29,135 bases of DNA from JAGOUB01 sp964640945 (GCA_964640945.1 CAZXIV010000016.1:1-29135), one strand, 5' to 3'. Positions 1 to 8,114 are shown, counted from the first letter of the stretch. Notes: a model not told the origin generated them from the letters alone. Numbers and translations are program-made.

Positions 1-2
1 TG

Positions 3-359
3 TCGTGGTTCTTCGGCGCGCTCTGGTACTCGCCGTTTGCATTTGCCAAGCCGTGGATGAAGCATAGCGGCCTCTCAAAGGAAAGACTGCAAGCCAACAG
101 CCAAAACTCCATGCTGGCCGGCGCCGGCGCCATGGTCGTGCAAGCCATCGCGATTGGCGTTTTCCTCTCGGCGTTCCATCCGAGCAGTCAGATAGAGACG
201 TTCGAAATCTCTCTCGCTGCCTGGACGGCGACCGTGCTGCCCTTCCTCCTCACGCAGATCATCTACGAACAGAAGCCCCATCAGCTCGTGCTCATCAACG
301 GCGGCTTCAGCCTCTGTTCATTGTTGTTGGCCGCGGCGGTCACCATGGCGGTCGCTTGA
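3..359 (+). CDS. DUF1761 family membrane protein, 5' truncated
   Basis: The reading frame is open from the window edge, so the true start lies outside. The visible 118 residues begin with the typical DUF1761 motif, WYSPFAFAKPWM, which follows a hydrophobic GAL stretch. After it come three hydrophobic segments (around AGAGAMVVQAIAIGVFLSAF, WTATVLPFLLTQII and FSLCSLLLAAAVTMAVA), consistent with a four-helix membrane protein of about 130-140 residues. Only the first part of helix 1 is missing. DUF1761 proteins are small integral membrane proteins without an established function, so no role is assigned. The next gene, dgt, lies downstream on the same strand with about 100 bp between them. An internal ATG at 57 is in frame, but starting there would remove the conserved WYSP motif. 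Confidence 0.75.
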   Translation, partial: SWFFGALWYSPFAFAKPWMKHSGLSKERLQANSQNSMLAGAGAMVVQAIAIGVFLSAFHPSSQIETFEISLAAWTATVLPFLLTQIIYEQKPHQLVLINGGFSLCSLLLAAAVTMAVA

Positions 360-401
360 TTCAGGCGTTGAGTCCTATTTCCCAATAAGGCGCAGATACA
401 T

Positions 402-415
402 GGCTTATATAAGCC
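402..415. repeat. 14-bp perfect palindrome upstream of dgt
   Basis: GGCTTATATAAGCC reads the same on both strands. It sits between the DUF1761 stop and the proposed dgt start, about 50 bp before the latter. It could be an operator or part of a weak transcript end. It has no T run, so it is not a standard terminator. Confidence 0.4.
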
Positions 416-450
416 CTATTCTGCGTATTGCCCACCGTCCAACGGCATTC

Positions 451-456
451 TATCCT
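451..456 (+). promoter_or_regulatory. -10-like hexamer TATCCT before dgt
   Basis: TATCCT is followed by 8 nt and then the in-frame CTG at 465 proposed as the dgt start. The spacing matches the TAnnnT-to-start distance seen at many other genes in this window. No Shine-Dalgarno sequence is visible. Confidence 0.35.
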
Positions 457-464
457 CAATCCCC

Positions 465-1712
465 CTGACCAATCGCGAATCCCTCATCGGCGCGCACGAC
501 GCCATCCTCCAACCGTATGCCGTCAAGCATGCGGAGGGGCTCGGGCGGTTGCACCCGGAAGAGGGTAAGCCGGACGACCTCCGCTTCCGCTTCGCCATCG
601 ACGTCGGCCGCATCGTGCATTGCAAATCCTACCGTAACCTCGACGACAAGGCTCAGGTCTACAGTGCGACCGCACCCAACAAGCTCACGACGCGCGGCAC
701 GCACACCAAAGAGGTCGTCTACCTGAGTCGTACTCTCGCCCGAAATTTAGGTCTGAACGAAGATTTAGCCGAAGCTATCGCCGCCGCCCACGATCTGGGC
801 CATCCCCCTTTTGGCCATAAGGGCGAAGGTGCACTGAACGAGTGGATGAAGCAACAAGGGGCGGCTGGTTTTGAACATAACGAGCAGACGCTGCGAATCG
901 TCGAAATGCTCGCCGGCAACCGCACCAGTCACCACGGACTCAACTTAAACCTCGAAACGATTCAAGGCCTCAACAAGCACGGCGCCATCGAGGCGGGCAA
1001 CGGTCCTACCCTCGAGGCGCAGCTCGTCAACAAGGCGGACCGCATCTCGTATCTCCCCCGTGACATCGACGATGCGCTCCGTCTGGGCATCATCTCTCTG
1101 GAGAAGCTGTGTTCGCAGCCGCTGGTGGCTGAGGCATTCGAGAACGGGGGCGACAATTCCCACCGCATCTGCTCGCATCTGATCCACCTCCTCACCACGG
1201 ACCTCCACCAGGAGACGTCACGTCGCATTCTGGCGCAGAACATCAAGACGCTGGAAAATGTACGTGCCGCCACCGATCGCACGATCGACTTTTCTACGGA
1301 ACGCGGCGAACAAACGCGCGCGTTGGTCAAGTTCATGTACGAGATGATGTATACCTCGCAGGATGAGAAAGGGTACCGACAATCGGTCAGCGAGGTGATC
1401 AAGAAACTGGCCGACTATCTCCAGAGTCACCCCACGAAATCCGTCCGCGATTTCGAAGCGCTCTCGACGCAGTCGAACCGTCCGCTTCGGCGCGCCGAAG
1501 CGGTGAAAGACACAATCGCCTCCATGACCGATGCTGAGGCACTCACCGCGGCAAAAGAGGGACCGGGAATCTCCAACCGTCATCTCCGGAACATCCAAAA
1601 AATCTACGGCCGCAATGGCCGCCACCGTTCCTCGTCCCCAGACATACACCTCAATGGTGATGCCCGTCCGCCCTCAACATCGTTTGAAAGCGATCTGACA
1701 CGTCCCACCTAA
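465..1712 (+). CDS. dgt: dGTPase-like HD-domain deoxynucleotide triphosphohydrolase
   Basis: This family hydrolyses dNTPs (dGTP in the type enzyme) to deoxynucleoside and tripolyphosphate. The HD metal site is visible: His in RGTHTKEV, the His-Asp pair in AAHDLGHPPFGH, and the later Asp in NKADRISYL. The family signatures GFEHNEQTLRIVE and GLNLNLETIQGLNKHG are also present. The first ordinary start codon in frame is TTG at 549, but the frame is open upstream. The segment before 549 reads PYAVKHAEGLGR, which fits the conserved family N-terminus (PYA..S..SRGR). No ATG, GTG or TTG occurs in frame between the stop at 369 and 549. I therefore place the start at CTG 465 (415 aa), just downstream of a -10-like hexamer; the exact start is uncertain. 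The stop lies 14 bp from the stop of the convergent permease gene. Confidence 0.85.
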   Translation: MTNRESLIGAHDAILQPYAVKHAEGLGRLHPEEGKPDDLRFRFAIDVGRIVHCKSYRNLDDKAQVYSATAPNKLTTRGTHTKEVVYLSRTLARNLGLNEDLAEAIAAAHDLGHPPFGHKGEGALNEWMKQQGAAGFEHNEQTLRIVEMLAGNRTSHHGLNLNLETIQGLNKHGAIEAGNGPTLEAQLVNKADRISYLPRDIDDALRLGIISLEKLCSQPLVAEAFENGGDNSHRICSHLIHLLTTDLHQETSRRILAQNIKTLENVRAATDRTIDFSTERGEQTRALVKFMYEMMYTSQDEKGYRQSVSEVIKKLADYLQSHPTKSVRDFEALSTQSNRPLRRAEAVKDTIASMTDAEALTAAKEGPGISNRHLRNIQKIYGRNGRHRSSSPDIHLNGDARPPSTSFESDLTRPT

Positions 1713-1726
1713 AGACAGCCGCCTGA

Positions 1727-2941
1727 CTACTCGTAGCGCAGCGCCTCCATCGGGCTGAGCATTGCTGCCCGGCGCGCCGGATAGAGACCGAAGATGAGGC
1801 CAGTGGCCACCGCCATTGCGGCCGCGATCAGGATGGCCCCCGGTGACAGGATGAACGGAAAGGGACCGAGGAATTTACTGGCCAGTTGGGCGATCATCCA
1901 GCCAAGACCCGCCCCGCCCAGGATGCCGATGAACCCGCCACCCAGCGTAAGCGAGACGGCCTCGAACAGAAACTGACGCATGATGTCGCGCCGCATCGCA
2001 CCCACGGCCTTGCGGAGACCGATCTCGCGCGTTCGTTCGGTGACGGTGACGAGCATGATATTCATAATGCCGATGCCGCCCACGAGCAATGAGATGCCAG
2101 CCACAAGCGACAAGAAAACAGTGAGGCCAAGTGTGACGGTACCGATGACACTCGTCGTTTGGTCGGCGCTGCGGACCAAGAAATCGTCCTTGTTTGGGTC
2201 ATTCTCGTCATTCTTAATGCGGTGCTGCTGGCGCAAGACGGCCGTCACGTCCTGGTTGGCCAGGGCAGGATCACCCAGGCTCTTAAACATCATGTAGGTG
2301 AGATGTTTCTGGCCCGTTTGCGCACGCGCCGAGGAAAACGGCATGAAGGCCGAAGAATCCATCTGTGAGAGCAGCGCCGAACCCGTGGTCTGCAACACGC
2401 CCACAACCGTGTATGAGGCCTCGCCCACGGTCACGCGCTGGCCGATGGGATCGTTGTTGCCGAATAGGTCCTCGGCCACCTTGGAGCCGATGACGATCAC
2501 CGAGCGAGCACTGTTCTCGTCGGCCTGGTCGAGCATGCGACCGCGGTCGAGCTTGAGCGCGTAGTTATTGGCCATGTGGGGATAGGCCCCAAAGATAAAG
2601 GGCTTCACTTCCTCGTTACCGATACTCATGATGCGCGAGACGATGATCACGGGCGTGCCGAGCTCAACGGTGGAAAGTGCCTCCACCGCCTCAAAATCGT
2701 CGAACGTCAGACTGGTGAGGTCGCCGCCGAATTTTTCCAGACCCTGGGGCATCACTTCCATGGTGTTGGTGCCGATGCTCTCCACCTGGCTGATGATGTA
2801 ATTTTGAAAGCTGGCGCCCATCGACACCATCAACACCACCGAACCAACCCCGATGATGATGCCAAGCGTCGTTAAGAGCGAGCGCGTCACGTTGACCGTA
2901 ATGCCTTTGAGCGCGGTGGCGAGGGTGTCTTTGAGCAGCAT
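1727..2941 (-). CDS. MacB-type ABC transporter permease (second of two)
   Basis: This 404-residue protein has the MacB/FtsX layout. An N-terminal helix (about residues 18-40) is followed by a large extracytoplasmic MacB core domain (about 45-250), then three C-terminal helices forming the FtsX permease domain. The hallmark cytoplasmic coupling segment follows the second helix, with VTERTREIGLRKAVGA and then MRQFLFEAV. The start is only 1 nt from the stop of the preceding permease gene, so translation is probably coupled. It is a clear paralogue of that neighbour. Together with the ATPase and fusion protein it should form an efflux or envelope-stress transporter of the MacAB/YknXYZ kind. The substrate cannot be told from sequence; lipids, peptides or antibiotics are all possible. 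Confidence 0.9.
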   Translation of the reverse strand: MLLKDTLATALKGITVNVTRSLLTTLGIIIGVGSVVLMVSMGASFQNYIISQVESIGTNTMEVMPQGLEKFGGDLTSLTFDDFEAVEALSTVELGTPVIIVSRIMSIGNEEVKPFIFGAYPHMANNYALKLDRGRMLDQADENSARSVIVIGSKVAEDLFGNNDPIGQRVTVGEASYTVVGVLQTTGSALLSQMDSSAFMPFSSARAQTGQKHLTYMMFKSLGDPALANQDVTAVLRQQHRIKNDENDPNKDDFLVRSADQTTSVIGTVTLGLTVFLSLVAGISLLVGGIGIMNIMLVTVTERTREIGLRKAVGAMRRDIMRQFLFEAVSLTLGGGFIGILGGAGLGWMIAQLASKFLGPFPFILSPGAILIAAAMAVATGLIFGLYPARRAAMLSPMEALRYE

Positions 2942-2942
2942 G

Positions 2943-4169
2943 TTATTCGTAGCGGAGAGCCTCCATGGGAGCCAAAGAAGCGGCCCGGCGGGCGGGCGAG
3001 AGGCCGAACACCAGGCCCGTGAGAGCGGCCATCACCAGGGCGGCGGCCACCGAACCACCCGAGATGGCGAACTCGTAGGTGGAGAGCAGGGGCTTGATGG
3101 CAAGCGAAATACACCACGCCAGCGCGATGCCGCCGACCGAGCCGATGAGTCCGCCCACGAAAGTGAGGAGCACGGCCTCGATGAGGAACTGCCGGAGAAT
3201 ATCTTGGCGGAGCGCCCCGAGAGCCTTACGCAGGCCGATCTCGCGCGTCCGTTCGGTGACGGTCACGAGCATGATGTTCATGATGCCGATGCCGCCCACC
3301 ACCAGTGAGATGGCGGCGATCATGGTAATGAACATGGTGAGTCCCAATGAGACGCCGCTTAAAATCTCCTGCGCTTGGGCGGAGTTACGAACGGTGAAGT
3401 CATCCTTGGTGGTGTCATCCTTCGGGTTCTGGATGCCATGACGCTGGCGAAGGAGCACCTTTACGTCGGCGAAGGCGGTATCGAAGTCATCGACGGCCTC
3501 CATGGTGACGTAGTTCACGTAGCGCTGGCCGGTGACGGCCCGGGCGACGGTGAAGGGTACGTAGACGCGGTCATCGGCATTCTGGAAAAACTGGCTGCCG
3601 AGCGCGTTGGAGACGCCGATGACGGTGAAGCTGTTGTCGCCCACCTTCAGCCGGCGGCCGATAGGATCGAGCCCGCCAAAGAGCTTCTCGGCCACGTCGG
3701 GGCCCACCACGGCCACCGCCTTGGCGCCCTCGAGGTCGGCGCGGTCAAAGAGGCGGCCCTGCGTGGCGGTAATGCTCGAGTTCGTAAACTGCTCGGGGTA
3801 GACACCGAGCACCTGGGCGCTCGATGTCTCGCGCTCGTAGGTCACGGGCAGGCCGATAAGGAGGGCCGGGGCGATATTCGTCACGCTCGGCAGACGGCGG
3901 ATGCGCTCGATGTCCTCGAGCGTCAGGCTGTCGAAGCCGGCCAAGACAGCGTTGGGGCCACCGCCATCGTTCCCGGGAAAGATAATCATACTCTTCGGTC
4001 CGAGGCTGCTGATCTGGCTCAGAATGACGCCCTGCATACTGGCGCCGAGCGCGCTCATGAGCACCACCGCCCCCACGCCGATGATGATGCCGAGCATCGT
4101 CAACGCCGACCGGGTGAGATTGATCGTCACCCCCTTTCTGGCCGATCGGAGGGTATCGGAGAAGCGCAT
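2943..4169 (-). CDS. MacB-type ABC transporter permease (first of two)
   Basis: This 408-residue protein has one N-terminal helix, a MacB periplasmic-core-type domain and a three-helix FtsX permease domain. The shared motif GGIGIMNIMLVTVTERTREI is at about residues 285-305. The same motif is in the downstream permease, and the two align over their full length, which indicates tandem duplication. The start is 3 nt after the ATPase stop, and the stop is 1 nt before the next start, so the genes are tightly coupled. MacB-type permeases normally act as homodimers. Two permeases served by one ATPase gene suggest a heterodimeric channel, which is inference. Confidence 0.9.
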   Translation of the reverse strand: MRFSDTLRSARKGVTINLTRSALTMLGIIIGVGAVVLMSALGASMQGVILSQISSLGPKSMIIFPGNDGGGPNAVLAGFDSLTLEDIERIRRLPSVTNIAPALLIGLPVTYERETSSAQVLGVYPEQFTNSSITATQGRLFDRADLEGAKAVAVVGPDVAEKLFGGLDPIGRRLKVGDNSFTVIGVSNALGSQFFQNADDRVYVPFTVARAVTGQRYVNYVTMEAVDDFDTAFADVKVLLRQRHGIQNPKDDTTKDDFTVRNSAQAQEILSGVSLGLTMFITMIAAISLVVGGIGIMNIMLVTVTERTREIGLRKALGALRQDILRQFLIEAVLLTFVGGLIGSVGGIALAWCISLAIKPLLSTYEFAISGGSVAAALVMAALTGLVFGLSPARRAASLAPMEALRYE

Positions 4170-4172
4170 GAG

Positions 4173-4910
4173 TTATTTAAGGTTCTCGACGTTGTCCGCC
4201 GAAAGGCGCTTGAAGTTGCGAATGTCGTCGGCGACGCGGCCGTCCTTGATCTGCAAAATGCGCTCGGCGTGTTGGGCCGTGAGCAACTCGTGGGTGACGA
4301 GGATGATGGTATGACCCGCCTCATGCAGCGCCTGGAGAGCCTGCATCACGGCGCGGCCGGAAGCGGAATCGAGGTTACCGGTCGGCTCATCGGCGAAGAT
4401 CACTTCAGGATCGGTCACCAGGGCGCGGGCGATGGCGACGCGCTGTTTCTGTCCACCGGAGAGCTGGCTACTCAGGAAGTCAGCCCGTTCGCTCAGGCCT
4501 ACCTTGGCAATGGCGCGGAGCGAGCGCTCCTCGCGCTCGGCGGGCGGAATGGTGGGGTGATAGAGCAACGGCAGCATCACGTTCTCTTTAACAGTCGTAC
4601 GCGGCAGGAGGTTGAAGGCCTGAAAGACAAAGCTCACGCGGGTGGCACGAATACGGGCCAGAGCGTCGTCGTTCATACTCTCGGTAGTTTGGCCGTTAAA
4701 GAGGTACTCGCCCGAGGTGTGGCCATCGAGGAAGCCCAGAATGTGCATGAGCGTCGATTTACCCGAGCCTGAGGGCCCCATAATGGCGACAAACTCGCCC
4801 TTCTGGATAGAAAGCGAAAGATCGAAAAGTACCGGCGTCGAGACGCCGTCGTTCTCATACGACTTGCTCAGGTGACGAATCTCAATGAGGGGCGTGGCGG
4901 AGGGAGCCAT
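4173..4910 (-). CDS. ABC transporter ATPase, MacB/LolD type
   Basis: This 245-residue nucleotide-binding subunit powers the two adjacent permeases from the cytoplasmic side. Visible motifs are Walker A GPSGSGKST, a Q-loop in VFQAFNLLP, the ABC signature LSGGQKQR, Walker B VIFADEPTGNLDS and the switch His in ILVTHE. These, and the short length, are typical of the MacB/LolD/FtsE subfamily. An in-frame GTG at 4961 would add 17 residues and overlap the end of the fusion-protein gene. I prefer ATG 4910, which puts the family-typical IEIRHLSKSY near the N-terminus. It lies in the operon between the fusion protein (stop 4930) and the first permease (start 4169). Confidence 0.92.
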   Translation of the reverse strand: MAPSATPLIEIRHLSKSYENDGVSTPVLFDLSLSIQKGEFVAIMGPSGSGKSTLMHILGFLDGHTSGEYLFNGQTTESMNDDALARIRATRVSFVFQAFNLLPRTTVKENVMLPLLYHPTIPPAEREERSLRAIAKVGLSERADFLSSQLSGGQKQRVAIARALVTDPEVIFADEPTGNLDSASGRAVMQALQALHEAGHTIILVTHELLTAQHAERILQIKDGRVADDIRNFKRLSADNVENLK

Positions 4911-4929
4911 GGGCGGAAGTCGGGAAGGG

Positions 4930-6693
4930 TTACTTCTTCTCGAGGACGATAACTGTCTCACCCTCTTGCAGGCCGGTCACGATCTCAATCTCGCCGTCGG
5001 CGCCGTCGATGCCGAGCGTCACCAGGCGTTCTTCGACGAGGGTATCCTTCTGCACGCGCACATACTGCTCGCCCGTGGGGCGATCGAGCACCGCGCGGCG
5101 CGGGATGGTAAGGACCTGCTTGCGCTCGGCCGAGATCACCTCGGCGTCGCCCGTCATGCCAATCTTCAGCGTGTCATGGCGGTGGACGAAGTCGAGCATC
5201 ACGCGGTACTTCGAGACGCCGTCCTTATCCGTCACGCCCGGATCGATGGCCGAAACGTTGAGCTTAAAGCGCGTGGCGGGGAAGGCATCGAGGACGATAA
5301 CGCCCGACTGCGAGAGGACCACCTTCGGGATGTCAATCTCCGAGACGAACATCTCGATGCGCATCGGACTGTCACCGAGCATGGTCACGGCCGGACCGGC
5401 AGGCAGAGCCTCGCCCGCCTTGATGTTCACTTTGGTGATGATGCCGGCCACAGGCGCGGTCAGAATGGTGTTGCCCACTTGGGCAGAGGCGCGGGCGACA
5501 TCGGCGGAGGCCTGGCGGACGCGGGCCTCGGCCGAGGCGATGTCGGCCTGGCGGGCCGGTGCCTGCTTACTCTCAAGCTGGGCCTCCGAGATGCGAACGG
5601 CCGACTCGTAGGTGAGGATATCGGCCTTCGCGCGGTCGCGCGTGCCTTCCGAAGCGGTGATGGTGTTTTGCTCCACCTGGATCTGCGTGTCGAAGCTGGC
5701 GGACGCGTCCTGGAGCGATTTCACGCTGGTATCGAGGGTGGTCTGGACATTCTGGACGGCTGAGCGCTGAGCTGAAACCGAGGCCTTGTCGGCTTCGCGG
5801 TCGGCGGCCGTGTACGTCGAAAGCTCGGGGATGGAGCTGATGAGGTTGTAGGCTTGGGTGAGCACCGTCGAGGTCTGGACGATGGCCGCGCGCGAGGTCT
5901 GGAAGGCATCGAGGGCCGCGCGGTAGTCCGAGCTGGCCGAAAGCGTGGCCGACTGGGCGGCCACCAAGGCATCGCCGGCGCGCAGGCGCAGCGAGCGGAG
6001 ATCGGCGGCTTTGTCGGGCGCCGAACGCGTGAGAGCATCGGAGAGCTTAATCTGAGCGAAAACATCATCCATCTCACCAAGGGCCGATTCGGCCGCCAGG
6101 AGTTGCTCGGTGATGGTGCTGCGCGCCAGGCTGACCTGGCCGCTCAGACTAATCTCGGCCTGCATCTCGAGCGTCTCGAGCTTTTGTTTACTGGCCGTGA
6201 GATTATTTTCGGAGGTCGTAAGCGTCGACTTGGCCGCCTCAAGCGCAGCTTTCTTATTGAGTAAGTCGGCCTGGGCGACGGCGATATCCTCCGGACGCGT
6301 GCCATCCTGCAGGGCCTTCAGCTGGGCTTTGGCATAATCAAGGTTGGCCACCTGCGAAGCGACTGAGGCGCGCAGATCGGCATTGCGGAGCGAAGCAATC
6401 ATTTGGCCCTGAGCGACGCGGTCGCCTTCCTTTAACGAGACGGCCGCAATAATGCCGGAAGTTGGGAACTGCAGCTCCAGGTCGCGGTCGGAGGTGACGG
6501 TACCCACGGCTTCGATCAGCTGGGCGATGTCTTTGCGCTCCACCTGGGCGACGATGAGCTCGGGCACGGCCGGCCGCGTGACGCCGTAGACGGCGAACGC
6601 AATCAGCGCGACGGGGACGACGATGGCGGTCGTACGCCAGGGGTGGTGGCGGACGGCGCGGGGAAGATTTGCCAGGAAGGAAGGGATGAGCAT
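4930..6693 (-). CDS. HlyD/MacA-family membrane fusion protein
   Basis: This 587-residue protein is an adaptor for the ABC exporter encoded downstream. One membrane helix (about residues 21-39) is followed by the first half of a lipoyl-like barrel-sandwich domain (about 55-105; FPTSGIIAAVSLKEGDRV). A very long Ala-, Gln- and Glu-rich coiled-coil hairpin follows (about 106-410). The returning lipoyl half contains TAPVAGIITKVNIKAGE, and beta-barrel and membrane-proximal domains complete the protein. It is longer than a typical MacA (about 370-400 aa), mostly because of the extended hairpin. No TolC-like outer-membrane factor is encoded nearby, which fits a monoderm or non-classical envelope. It begins 14 bp after the marR stop and is probably cotranscribed. 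Confidence 0.9.
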   Translation of the reverse strand: MLIPSFLANLPRAVRHHPWRTTAIVVPVALIAFAVYGVTRPAVPELIVAQVERKDIAQLIEAVGTVTSDRDLELQFPTSGIIAAVSLKEGDRVAQGQMIASLRNADLRASVASQVANLDYAKAQLKALQDGTRPEDIAVAQADLLNKKAALEAAKSTLTTSENNLTASKQKLETLEMQAEISLSGQVSLARSTITEQLLAAESALGEMDDVFAQIKLSDALTRSAPDKAADLRSLRLRAGDALVAAQSATLSASSDYRAALDAFQTSRAAIVQTSTVLTQAYNLISSIPELSTYTAADREADKASVSAQRSAVQNVQTTLDTSVKSLQDASASFDTQIQVEQNTITASEGTRDRAKADILTYESAVRISEAQLESKQAPARQADIASAEARVRQASADVARASAQVGNTILTAPVAGIITKVNIKAGEALPAGPAVTMLGDSPMRIEMFVSEIDIPKVVLSQSGVIVLDAFPATRFKLNVSAIDPGVTDKDGVSKYRVMLDFVHRHDTLKIGMTGDAEVISAERKQVLTIPRRAVLDRPTGEQYVRVQKDTLVEERLVTLGIDGADGEIEIVTGLQEGETVIVLEKK

Positions 6694-6707
6694 AGGAGCG
6701 GAAGAGA

Positions 6708-7133
6708 TTAGAGAGAAGTACGGGTAGCGGCAATCATTTGCTGCAGGATGCGGAGCAGGTGAGCCTGGTCGTCGAGCGAGATGGCGGCGTGGACAGAGCG
6801 GATCATGTCGCGGTGGGCCTGCAGGTGCTCGGCGAGGGCGGCGGTACCGGCCTCCGTCACATGAAGACGCACCAACGTGCGATTCTTGTCATCGGCGCTG
6901 CGACCGACCCATCCTAAATCCACCAACTTGCCCGCAAACGAGGTCGCGGACGGCGAGGTGACATCGAGCGCGTCGGCAAATTCGGTCATTGTCATGCCTT
7001 TCTTCTCGGCGATAAGGCCGAGAGCGCGGATCTGGAGCCAGTTGCCTTCCTTCTTTTCGGCGCACTTTCGGTGCATCAAGCGGCCAAATTCAAGGACGGC
7101 GTCGAGGAGCTGGTCGGAGACAGAGTCGGTCAT
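6708..7133 (-). CDS. MarR-family transcriptional regulator
   Basis: This 141-residue protein has the MarR winged-helix layout: N-terminal dimerisation helix, helix-turn-helix (about residues 48-75; MTEFADALDVTSPSATSFAGKL) and a wing containing SADDKNRTLVRLHVTEAG. The R-V/L-x-LT/VTEAG pattern after the wing is diagnostic of the family. MarR proteins are usually ligand-responsive repressors of neighbouring efflux genes. This one is first in an operon with a fusion protein, an ATPase and two permeases, and a large inverted repeat covers its own promoter. The simplest reading is an autorepressor controlling the exporter in response to an unknown ligand. Confidence 0.92.
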   Translation of the reverse strand: MTDSVSDQLLDAVLEFGRLMHRKCAEKKEGNWLQIRALGLIAEKKGMTMTEFADALDVTSPSATSFAGKLVDLGWVGRSADDKNRTLVRLHVTEAGTAALAEHLQAHRDMIRSVHAAISLDDQAHLLRILQQMIAATRTSL

Positions 7134-7137
7134 TTGG

Positions 7138-7178
7138 AGGTGACGTAATATTTAGGCTGTCTAAATAATACGTCACCT
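7138..7178. promoter_or_regulatory. Probable MarR operator, 18-bp inverted repeat
   Basis: Two 18-bp arms (7138-7155 and 7161-7178) flank a 5-nt centre and match at 17 of 18 positions. The inner part has TATTTAG facing CTAAATA, a shape typical of MarR-family operators. The repeat begins 5 bp upstream of the marR start codon and covers the -10 box and the presumed transcription start. It is therefore well placed for autorepression. Confidence 0.75.
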
Positions 7179-7194
7179 TACCATATTAAGTCAA
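7165..7194 (-). promoter_or_regulatory. Promoter of the marR-exporter operon
   Basis: On the minus strand a -35 box TTGACT (7194-7189) and a -10 box TATTAT (7170-7165) are separated by 18 nt. Each matches 5 of 6 consensus positions. The -35 starts one base beyond the stop codon of the SLH-DsbA gene. The predicted leader is about 25 nt. Confidence 0.7.
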
Positions 7195-7195
7195 G

Positions 7196-8065
7196 TCACT
7201 GCTCCCATGCAGGCAATGCCCGCTCAATCGCTTTCATAAAGGTGTCGTACGGAACAGCGCCGGAAATTTTCTCCGCTTCGCCATACGATCCCACAATCCA
7301 GAAACCGGGCGTACCACTCACGCCCGATTCGGCAGCATCATCTACATCATTTTGGATCTCGTCGGCAGGCTCCTTATTGTCGTAGCAGCGGTCGAAGGTG
7401 TCGTCATTCAAACCCGCCAGATCATGGGCGAGCTCCTTCAAGTTTTCATCGATGTCCCCTGCAGAAAGAAGATCTTGATTGGCAAAAATCTCGTCATGGA
7501 GCTTCCAAGCGATGGCATTACCCTGGTTATGAGCACATTCAACGGCCACAGCAGCCGGGTAGGCGCCGGGGTGGAACGAGAGCGGGAAATCACGGTAGAC
7601 GAAACGTACTGTACCTTTGTTGATGTAGTTCTCCTTAATAAGAGGGAATGTCTCGTCATGGAAACGCTTGCAGAACGGGCACTGATAATCGGAAAACTCG
7701 ATGATAGTGACGGGGGCATCTTTATCACCCAGGACCATGTCGTCATCGGCGTCGGCCGGCTCTTCGGCCGCTTCCGGCGTCGGGACGTAGGGCTCGTAGG
7801 TATCCCCTCCTCCGTTCATCTTTTGCAGGAGACGGTCGGCGACGACCGCCAATTCGGCGCGGGTAACAGTATCATTGGGGCGGAAGAGGCCGTTACTGCC
7901 TTTCATCAAGCCGGCATCTTTAACAGAAGCGATGGAAGCAGCCGCCCAGTGGTCGGCGGGCACGTCTTTAAAGAGGACGCCAGCCGCCAAGGCTCCGCCC
8001 GCGAAGGCGATGGAGGCGGTCACGACCAAGGTGGAAACGATCGAAGAACGAGTGAAGGTAGGCAT
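7196..8065 (-). CDS. Exported SLH-domain DsbA-like thiol oxidoreductase
   Basis: This 289-residue protein starts with a signal peptide (about 1-26, ending ALAAG). Next comes one S-layer homology repeat (about 28-82; FKDVPADHWAAASI and later FRPNDTVTRAELAVV) and an acidic Pro/Glu/Ala linker. The rest is a DsbA/thioredoxin-like domain. The redox motif CPFC is in FSDYQCPFCKRFHDE and the cis-proline loop is GVSGTPGFWIV. It probably oxidises or isomerises disulfides of exported proteins while anchored to the cell surface by the SLH repeat. A longer in-frame start at 8188 is possible, but it would bury the signal peptide behind 41 residues, so ATG 8065 is chosen. Divergent from ftsK. Confidence 0.9.
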   Translation of the reverse strand: MPTFTRSSIVSTLVVTASIAFAGGALAAGVLFKDVPADHWAAASIASVKDAGLMKGSNGLFRPNDTVTRAELAVVADRLLQKMNGGGDTYEPYVPTPEAAEEPADADDDMVLGDKDAPVTIIEFSDYQCPFCKRFHDETFPLIKENYINKGTVRFVYRDFPLSFHPGAYPAAVAVECAHNQGNAIAWKLHDEIFANQDLLSAGDIDENLKELAHDLAGLNDDTFDRCYDNKEPADEIQNDVDDAAESGVSGTPGFWIVGSYGEAEKISGAVPYDTFMKAIERALPAWEQ

Positions 8066-8114
8066 ACCTAAAGCCTGCCTGAAAAGGCCCTGGATCGCCA
8101 ATGGCTGGCGGAGG

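Noticed and set aside
3375..4772. A 465-codon open frame on the plus strand, antisense to the permease and ATPase genes
   Set aside because: It is a mirror frame of GC-rich codons. The minus strand here carries full ABC transporter motifs, and the plus product is His/Asp/Gly-rich without domains.
4885..5763. A long plus-strand frame antisense to the membrane fusion protein
   Set aside because: Low-complexity Arg/His/Gly/Asp composition typical of antisense GC-rich shadow; no recognisable domain.
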